Origin: Hydrogenophaga sp.
Lineage (GTDB): Bacteria > Pseudomonadota > Gammaproteobacteria > Burkholderiales > Burkholderiaceae_C
NCBI GenBank assembly: GCA_030684755.1
Contig: JAUXXN010000536.1
Location: 1-11,329 of the forward strand
Direction: 5' to 3'
Length of the DNA stretch: 11,329 nt
Each line of letters opens with the position of its first letter. The first letter of the stretch is position 1. The notes under the pieces are model-generated. The model was not told the DNA's origin. It made no database searches and saw nothing but the letters and a program-made list of their open reading frames with translations. Both the position numbers and the translations under genes were made by a program. Below are positions 6,475-11,329 of this stretch, one piece after another.

Positions 6475-7506
6475 ATGAATTACCCGTTTGACCAGCCAGG
6501 CCACACCCTTCGAGCCAGCTTGGGCAAGCAGTTGCGCCGCCTCGCCTTATCGGCTGCGGTATCGGCTACGTTGATCTCCCCCACGGTGATGGCTCAAACA
6601 GACGACTACGCAGAAGTCAATCGCTTGTTGCGCGCCGGCCAATTCAGCGAAGCGCTGGTCAAAGCCGACCTCTACCTGACCACCAAGCCAAGAGATCCTC
6701 AGATGCGCTTTCTCAAAGGCGTGATCCAGACAGAGAGCGGAAAGACCACCGAAGCCATTGCCACTTTCAGCAGACTCACGGGAGACTTCCCGGAGTTGCC
6801 AGAGCCCTACAACAACCTTGCGGTGCTGTACGCCGGACAAAGTCAGTTTGACAAAGCCCGGGCGGCCCTGGAAATGGCTATTCGTACCAACCCCAGCTAT
6901 GCCACAGCCCATGAAAATCTGGGCGACGTCTACGCCAAGCTGGCCAGCCAGGCCTACAGCAAAGCCCTGCAGCTTGATGCCGGGAATGCCGCTGTGGCGC
7001 CCAAACTCAGCCTGATCCGCAACCTCTTCGCGGCCGACGCCAAGGGTGTGCGCCCCGCCGCCTCGCCAACAGAAGCCGTCGCAGCAACAACGCCTACAAC
7101 AACGCCTGCGGCCACACCGGCGGTGGTCAAACCCACACCGTCACCTGCCACCGAAACCAACCGGGGTGATGAGGATGCGGTAGAGGCGGCTGTTCGCGCT
7201 TGGGCAAAAGCCTGGTCGTCCAAAAATATGTCCAGTTATCTGGGCGCTTATTCCACCAGCTTCACACCACCGGCTGGCCAAACACGCAGTGCATGGGAAG
7301 CCGATCGCAAGGCCCGCATCGTGCCGCGTGCGCGCATCGGTGTGGACATCAGCGACCTCAACATCACGGTGAACGGCAACCGGGCCACCGCACGCTTTCG
7401 CCAAGCCTACAGCTCCGACACCCTGAACATCACCAGCCGAAAAACGCTCGACATGATCAAAACCGGGAACCGGTGGCTGATCGTGCGCGAATCCACGGGT
7501 TCTTGA
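6475..7506 (+). CDS. Exported TPR protein with a Csd6-type (NTF2-like) C-terminal domain
   Basis: The protein has 343 residues. An N-terminal signal peptide (positive residues to about 22, hydrophobic to 38, likely cleavage after VMA at 40) points to the periplasm. Residues 43-180 form about three to four TPR-like helical pairs, for example AEVNRLLRAGQFSEALVKAD and EPYNNLAVLYAGQSQFDKA, normally a protein-binding scaffold. A Pro/Thr/Ala-rich linker (about 192-228) leads to a C-terminal domain (233-341). This resembles the NTF2-like domain at the end of the next gene's product: both begin with an A-x-x-A-W helix and a Y-S-S/T-x-F segment and end in a W-x-I/L strand. The stop overlaps the next ATG (TGATG). 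It has no catalytic motif. The role is inferred: a periplasmic partner of the neighbouring peptidoglycan enzyme. There is no clear Shine-Dalgarno sequence at this ATG. Confidence 0.88.
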   Translation: MNYPFDQPGHTLRASLGKQLRRLALSAAVSATLISPTVMAQTDDYAEVNRLLRAGQFSEALVKADLYLTTKPRDPQMRFLKGVIQTESGKTTEAIATFSRLTGDFPELPEPYNNLAVLYAGQSQFDKARAALEMAIRTNPSYATAHENLGDVYAKLASQAYSKALQLDAGNAAVAPKLSLIRNLFAADAKGVRPAASPTEAVAATTPTTTPAATPAVVKPTPSPATETNRGDEDAVEAAVRAWAKAWSSKNMSSYLGAYSTSFTPPAGQTRSAWEADRKARIVPRARIGVDISDLNITVNGNRATARFRQAYSSDTLNITSRKTLDMIKTGNRWLIVRESTGS

Positions 7507-9002
7507 TGCTTCGTCGGCGCAATACGCAGCAAGGGCATGCCACGCTTCCTTCGGTGATGTTCAACTCACCACCAACCCGGCGCTGGAGCACCGTTCTGGG
7601 CCTCGGCGCTGTGGTGATCACAGCCGCTCTATCCGCCTTATTCTTCTCGGGCATGGTCCGCGACCCGTCCAGCTTCAACGCGCCCGGTACTGTGGTGGAA
7701 CCTGTAGCGGCTATAGCGCTTGAAATGGCAGCACCCACATCGGGCGTTGACGGTGTCTCGACCACAATACAAAACGCCAAACAGTCCCACTTGGGTGAAA
7801 CAGTCTCTGGCTTGATCAATAAGCCCTTAACCCCCAACGAATTCCAGCAGGTGAGACCCTTGCTGGGACGTGCCGAAGCGCAGTTGATCGAGATCTACCA
7901 GCACATCGGCCAAGGTGAGCAGCGCGATGCGCTGGCAAAAACCGAATCACTGGTGCGCGCCCACCCCAACTTTCAACTCGCGCAGCTGGTGCTGGGCGAC
8001 CTGCTCACGCTGCAAACGCGGCCAGTGCACCTGCTCGGCGACGTGCCCGACACCAAAGCCACCGCTGCGGCCGAACAGCTGGCGGTGTTGCGCGATGAAT
8101 CCCGCCGTCGGCTGCGTGCCCTCATCGAGCGCCCACCCGAAGGGCACATTCCCACCCAGTTTCTGGCACTGTCGACCCAAAGCCGCCACGCCATTGCCAT
8201 CGATGCATCGCGCTCGCGGCTCTATTTGTTTGAAAATGTGGCCCCAGTCAACGCCAACGCACAAGGCCAGCGCAGCCCGCAGCTGCGTCTTCTGGGCGAC
8301 TACTACATCTCGGTGGGACTTTCGGGCATTGAAAAAGAGGTTGAAGGCGACAAACGCACGCCGCTGGGCGTGTACTACATCACCAGCAACCTCGACCCAG
8401 CTGGCCTGCCCGACCTGTACGGCGTGGGCGCGTTGCCCATCAATTACCCCAACCCGTTGGATATCCAGCGCGGAAAAACCGGCAATGGCATCTGGCTGCA
8501 CGGTACGCCGCGCGAGCAGTTCGTGCGTGCTCCCCTGGCATCAGACGGTTGTGTGGTGATGTCCAACCCCGATCTGGATCGCCTGCTCTCCACCGTTCAA
8601 ATTCGCACCACGCCGGTTGTGATTGCGCCCGAACTGCAATGGGTCGATCGTGAGGCGCTGAATGCCGAACGACAGCCATTTGAAGCAGCGCTGGAAGCTT
8701 GGCGCAGCCTCAAGAGCCAAGGCAATCTGAGCGAGCTTAAAGGGCTTTATTCCAGCCGCTTCCGCAGCCAAGGCCGCGATCTGGCCCAATGGTGGCCCCG
8801 CATGGAAGGTGAAATCCGCACCAACAGCCAGAGGGAACTGCAACTCAAAGACGTTTCCATGCTGCGCTGGCGCGACACCGAAGACACCATGGTGGTGACG
8901 TTTGGAGAAGTCGCCGCAGGCCAAACCCGTGGCGTCACCAAGCGCCAGTACTGGATGCGCGAAAGCGACCAGTGGAAAATATTTTTTGAAGGAACGCCTT
9001 GA
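7506..9002 (+). CDS. Membrane-anchored L,D-transpeptidase/L,D-carboxypeptidase, YkuD domain, Csd6-like
   Basis: The protein has 498 residues. A basic N-terminus is followed by one membrane segment (about 27-49), so the rest should face the periplasm. Residues 110-175 are helical and TPR-like. The YkuD catalytic domain spans about 226-375, with GDKRTPLGVYYI (281-292) and the active site WLHGTP (330-335) then SDGCV (346-350). H332, S346 and the nucleophile C349 are all present. The last domain (about 392-498) looks NTF2-like, as in H. pylori Csd6, which trims tetrapeptide stems and shapes the cell. The architecture fits the Csd6/YafK-type family rather than a simple Ldt cross-linker. Whether it acts as carboxypeptidase, transpeptidase or lipoprotein-releasing hydrolase cannot be told. 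The start at 7506 overlaps the TPR gene's stop; an in-frame ATG at 7557 is an alternative. The stop overlaps the next gene. Confidence 0.92.
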   Translation: MLRRRNTQQGHATLPSVMFNSPPTRRWSTVLGLGAVVITAALSALFFSGMVRDPSSFNAPGTVVEPVAAIALEMAAPTSGVDGVSTTIQNAKQSHLGETVSGLINKPLTPNEFQQVRPLLGRAEAQLIEIYQHIGQGEQRDALAKTESLVRAHPNFQLAQLVLGDLLTLQTRPVHLLGDVPDTKATAAAEQLAVLRDESRRRLRALIERPPEGHIPTQFLALSTQSRHAIAIDASRSRLYLFENVAPVNANAQGQRSPQLRLLGDYYISVGLSGIEKEVEGDKRTPLGVYYITSNLDPAGLPDLYGVGALPINYPNPLDIQRGKTGNGIWLHGTPREQFVRAPLASDGCVVMSNPDLDRLLSTVQIRTTPVVIAPELQWVDREALNAERQPFEAALEAWRSLKSQGNLSELKGLYSSRFRSQGRDLAQWWPRMEGEIRTNSQRELQLKDVSMLRWRDTEDTMVVTFGEVAAGQTRGVTKRQYWMRESDQWKIFFEGTP

Positions 9003-9712
9003 TGGACCTCCAGCCTCTCTCAATGCCACTGCTGCGCCGCCAGTTCGGCGCCCTGCTGACCGCTGCCTCCTTGGCTGCGACACTGGCACCCGCAGGTGCT
9101 TGGGCACAAAACGCTGCACCCAAAGTGCGCATCACCACGTCTATGGGCGACATCGTGCTGGAGTTGTACCCCGACAAAGCCCCCAAAACGGTGGACAACT
9201 TCCTGCAGTATGTGCGCGACAAGCACTACGACGGAACGGTGTTTCACCGCGTCATCAGCAGTTTCATGGTGCAAGGCGGTGGCTTCGACGCCACTTACCA
9301 GCAAAAACCCACGCGAGCACCCATCGCGCACGAAGGCCAGGCCGCGCTGGAACGCGGTGGCCCGCGCAACGTGATCGGCACCGTGGCCATGGCGCGCACA
9401 AACGACCCCCATTCGGCTTCGTCCCAGTTTTTCATCAACGTGAAAGACAACGCCTTCCTTGACCCCACCCCCATTCCACCCGGCGACCCGGTTCCCCGCT
9501 TTGAATACCGGGGTCAGGTTTATGAAAATGTGGCCCGCGCCAACCTGCTGGCCGCTCGCGAACTGTACGGCTACACCGTGTTCGGCAAAGTGGTTGCCGG
9601 CATGGACGTGGTGAACAAAATCAAAGACACCCCCACCGGTGCCGGCGGCCCCTTCCCGACCGACGTGCCCAAAACCCCCATCACCATCCTCAAAGCCACT
9701 CTGGAGAAATGA
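9002..9712 (+). CDS. Periplasmic cyclophilin-type peptidyl-prolyl cis-trans isomerase
   Basis: The protein has 236 residues and catalyses cis-trans isomerisation of X-Pro bonds in exported proteins. The signal peptide runs to AWA at 33-35. It contains RRQF (12-15) in its basic part, which resembles a twin-arginine motif without a full consensus, so Sec or Tat export is open. The cyclophilin domain (41-234) shows FHRVI (81-85, catalytic-type R83), FMVQGG (88-93) and SQFFIN (141-146). Compared with the following gene it carries an insertion of roughly 35 residues (about 153-187) before the GYTVFGKV strand. The ATG at 9002 overlaps the upstream stop (TGATG). An in-frame ATG at 9023 would give a shorter signal peptide. 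The stop overlaps a possible start of ppiB (ATGA). Periplasmic location and linkage suggest service to envelope proteins (inference). Confidence 0.93.
   Translation: MDLQPLSMPLLRRQFGALLTAASLAATLAPAGAWAQNAAPKVRITTSMGDIVLELYPDKAPKTVDNFLQYVRDKHYDGTVFHRVISSFMVQGGGFDATYQQKPTRAPIAHEGQAALERGGPRNVIGTVAMARTNDPHSASSQFFINVKDNAFLDPTPIPPGDPVPRFEYRGQVYENVARANLLAARELYGYTVFGKVVAGMDVVNKIKDTPTGAGGPFPTDVPKTPITILKATLEK
9703..9706 (+). promoter_or_regulatory. Ribosome binding site (GGAG) deciding the ppiB start
   Basis: GGAG at 9703-9706 lies eight bases before the ATG at 9715 but only two before the ATG at 9709, which overlaps the previous stop. The spacing favours 9715 as the start. Confidence 0.6.
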
Positions 9713-9714
9713 CC

Positions 9715-10221
9715 ATGGCCAACCCCCAAGTCGAACTGCACATCGCCAACTTTGGCGTCATCACCCTGGAACTCGATGCCGACAAAGCCCCTTTGTCCGC
9801 CGCCAACTTCCTGTCTTATGTGAACAAGGGTCACTACAACAACACGGTGTTCCACCGCGTCATTCCCGGCTTCATGGTGCAAGGCGGGGGCTTTGAACCC
9901 GGCATGAACCAGAAGCCCAGCGACGCGCCGATCAAAAACGAAGCCAACAACGGTCTCAAGAACGACCAGTACACCGTGGCGATGGCCCGCACCAACGACC
10001 CCCACTCGGCCACGGCCCAGTTCTTCATCAACGTGTCGAACAACGGTTTCCTGAACCATACCGCGCCCAGCGCACAGGGCTGGGGCTACGCCGTGTTTGG
10101 CAAAGTCGTTTCGGGTGCCGACATCGTCAAGAAAATCGAAGGTGTGGCTACCGGTCGCAAAGGCTTCCATGACGACGTGCCGAAAACGGATGTGGTGATC
10201 GAAAAAGCGGTCGCCATCTAA
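9715..10221 (+). CDS. ppiB: Cytoplasmic cyclophilin-type peptidyl-prolyl cis-trans isomerase B
   Basis: The protein has 168 residues (E. coli PpiB 164) and no signal peptide, so it should act on proline bonds in cytoplasmic proteins. Motifs are [15 protein letters not shown] (46-60, with R48), [19 protein letters not shown] (88-106) and [11 protein letters not shown] (124-134), covering the whole cyclophilin fold. The start at 9715 is chosen from the GGAG spacing; the ATG at 9709 would add two residues. It follows the exported cyclophilin gene directly and shares long stretches of protein and DNA identity with it, so the pair arose by tandem duplication, recently or with later conversion (inference). 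A terminator follows 18 bp after the stop, so this is the last gene of the four-gene run. Confidence 0.96.
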   Translation: MANPQVELHIANFGVITLELDADKAPLSAANFLSYVNKGHYNNTVFHRVIPGFMVQGGGFEPGMNQKPSDAPIKNEANNGLKNDQYTVAMARTNDPHSATAQFFINVSNNGFLNHTAPSAQGWGYAVFGKVVSGADIVKKIEGVATGRKGFHDDVPKTDVVIEKAVAI

Positions 10222-10239
10222 AACGCGGCAAGAACCACA

Positions 10240-10261
10240 GGGGGCTTAAAAGCCCCTTTTT
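10240..10261 (+). terminator. Rho-independent terminator after ppiB
   Basis: GGGGCT (10241-10246) and AGCCCC (10251-10256) form a 6-bp, mostly G-C stem with loop TAAA. A weak extra G-T pair is possible. Five T (10257-10261) follow directly. It closes the TPR/L,D-transpeptidase/cyclophilin run. The T-tract ends two bases before the lpxH start codon. Confidence 0.85.
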
Positions 10262-10263
10262 CT

Positions 10264-11094
10264 ATGGACGAAACCCACTCCGACCGCTTGACCGAATGGC
10301 ATGCGCCCACGCATTGGCAGGCGGTTGATTTCATTTCAGACCTCCACCTACAAGCCGCTGACCCATGCACGTTTGCAGTTTGGAGGCGGTTTTTGCAGCG
10401 CTCTGTTGCCCAAAGGGCCGACGCTCTTTGCATATTGGGCGATCTGTTTGAAGTGTGGGTTGGCGACGACGTGCTGCAAGCAGCAGCCCCACACAGCCCA
10501 CGAGCGCAAGAAGACCGCCCATTCTGGCGCGATTGCGCTGCGGCGCTACAGGCCTACAGCCAGCACACACCCGTGTTTTTCATGCATGGGAATCGCGACT
10601 TTTTGTTGGGTGCGCAAGCCCTTAACCGCTGTGGCATGCAAGCTTTGACCGATCCCACCGTGTTGGTCTTTTTAGGTCAACGCTGGTTGCTCAGCCACGG
10701 CGACGCGCTCTGTCTGGACGATACGGACTACATGCAGTTCCGTGCCACGGTGCGCCAAACGGCTTGGCAGCAGGCATTTCTGGCCCGCCCACTGGATGAA
10801 CGCGAAACCATCGCACATGAACTGCGCCAGCAAAGTCAGGCACGCAAAGCCCAAGCGGCAGGTGACCCCACGCTCTGGGCCGATGTGGATGGCCCCGCCG
10901 CCCGCACCTGGTTAGAGCGCAGTGGCTGCCATACCCTGATTCATGGTCACACCCACCGCCCTGCGCGCCACGACCTCGGCGCTGGCCTGCAACGCGTGGT
11001 GCTGAGCGACTGGGACCTGAATGCGCAACCCCCAAGAGCCGAGGTGTTGCGACTGGACGCTCAAGGCCTGCACCGCCAGGCACTGACTTGCTGA
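10264..11094 (+). CDS. lpxH: UDP-2,3-diacylglucosamine diphosphatase (pyrophosphatase), lipid A synthesis
   Basis: The 276-residue peripheral membrane enzyme of the calcineurin-like phosphoesterase family cleaves UDP-2,3-diacylglucosamine to lipid X and UMP, the fourth step of lipid A synthesis. Metal-ligand motifs are all present: SDLHL (25-29; D26, H28), GDLFEVWVGDD (59-69; D60), HGNRDFLLG (108-116; N110), SHGD (144-147; H145) and IHGHTHRP (226-233; H227, H229). The ATG at 10264 gives about 20 residues before the domain, which is plausible for this family in beta-proteobacteria. However, it follows the terminator T-tract by only two bases and has no Shine-Dalgarno sequence. A downstream TTG at 10288 is the only nearby alternative I see. 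The M90 peptidase gene begins 12 bp after the stop. Confidence 0.95.
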   Translation: MDETHSDRLTEWHAPTHWQAVDFISDLHLQAADPCTFAVWRRFLQRSVAQRADALCILGDLFEVWVGDDVLQAAAPHSPRAQEDRPFWRDCAAALQAYSQHTPVFFMHGNRDFLLGAQALNRCGMQALTDPTVLVFLGQRWLLSHGDALCLDDTDYMQFRATVRQTAWQQAFLARPLDERETIAHELRQQSQARKAQAAGDPTLWADVDGPAARTWLERSGCHTLIHGHTHRPARHDLGAGLQRVVLSDWDLNAQPPRAEVLRLDAQGLHRQALTC

Positions 11095-11106
11095 TACCCT
11101 GCGCCC

Positions 11107-11329
11107 ATGCAGATTCTTTCATCGCTTCCCGACACCATTCAACGCTGGCTGCCTCGAAAGCTGCGAATGCCACCGGCCGTGCCCGAACCCTTGTGGCGCG
11201 ACACCTTGGCGCACCACCCTTTTCTGGCGGCACTCAGCCCGGGCGAGCAACAACAATTGCGCCAGCTCTCGGCGCATTTTTTGTTAGAAAAAGAATTTCA
11301 TGGGGCTAACGGGCTTGAAATCACCGATG
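11107..11329 (+). CDS. mtfA: M90-family zinc metallopeptidase, MtfA-like (3' end outside window)
   Basis: An ATG at 11107 opens a frame that runs to the window edge with no stop, giving 74 visible residues. The segment WRDTLAHHPFLAALSPGEQQQLRQLSAHFLLEKEF with a following GANGLEITD is the typical N-terminal part of the MtfA/M90 peptidase family. In E. coli, MtfA binds the repressor Mlc and so affects glucose PTS expression; the role in beta-proteobacteria is unclear. The zinc-binding HExxH motif should lie beyond the window, so activity cannot be judged. It is 12 bp downstream of lpxH and probably co-transcribed. No strong Shine-Dalgarno sequence is visible. The family call rests on recognition of the N-terminal region only. 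Confidence 0.8.
   Translation, partial: MQILSSLPDTIQRWLPRKLRMPPAVPEPLWRDTLAHHPFLAALSPGEQQQLRQLSAHFLLEKEFHGANGLEITD

Noticed and set aside
7200..7505. Upstream extension of the L,D-transpeptidase frame by 102 codons
   Set aside because: It overlaps the conserved C-terminal domain of the TPR gene in another frame and its His/Gln-rich translation is not protein-like. The ATG at 7506 precedes a proper membrane anchor.

Overview
The window looks like ordinary chromosomal backbone of a GC-rich beta-proteobacterium, most likely order Burkholderiales, family Comamonadaceae (Hydrogenophaga, Limnohabitans or Rhodoferax type). This is inferred from the protein sequences and from the gene order cysS - alkA-like - accA - tilS - lysC - tRNA-Ser, and no database search was possible. 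I see no insertion sequence, integrase, phage gene, CRISPR array, toxin-antitoxin pair or rRNA.

Left edge (1-405, + strand): the C-terminal part of a diguanylate cyclase with an intact GGEEF active site and an RxxD inhibitory site. It faces a convergent minus-strand block (6198-470): cysS, an AlkA-type DNA glycosylase, accA, tilS, lysC and tRNA-Ser(GCU), closed by a strong intrinsic terminator at 470-501. cysS and the glycosylase overlap (TGATG), and accA and tilS are one base apart if tilS starts at GTG. A perfect TATAAT over the tilS stop codon is a possible internal promoter for lysC. accA starts at TTG behind a clear AGGAG.

Middle (6199-6474): a 276-bp divergent intergenic region with a candidate plus-strand promoter, a 12-bp perfect palindrome and a small hairpin.

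Right half (6475-11329, + strand): a cell-envelope and protein-folding cluster. A secreted TPR protein is followed by a membrane-anchored YkuD-domain L,D-transpeptidase/carboxypeptidase of the Csd6 type, a periplasmic cyclophilin and a cytoplasmic cyclophilin (ppiB). Each junction in this run of four is a stop/start overlap or near-overlap, so translation is probably coupled. A terminator at 10240-10261 ends the run. lpxH (lipid A synthesis) begins only 2 bases after its T-tract, and 12 bases beyond lpxH comes the start of an MtfA-type M90 metallopeptidase, cut by the window edge.

The most interesting points are the Csd6-like enzyme, the NTF2-like C-terminal module that its upstream TPR neighbour appears to share, the tandem cyclophilin pair, and the terminator set against the lpxH start codon. 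I did not find a clearly novel multi-gene system, and most of the window is housekeeping.
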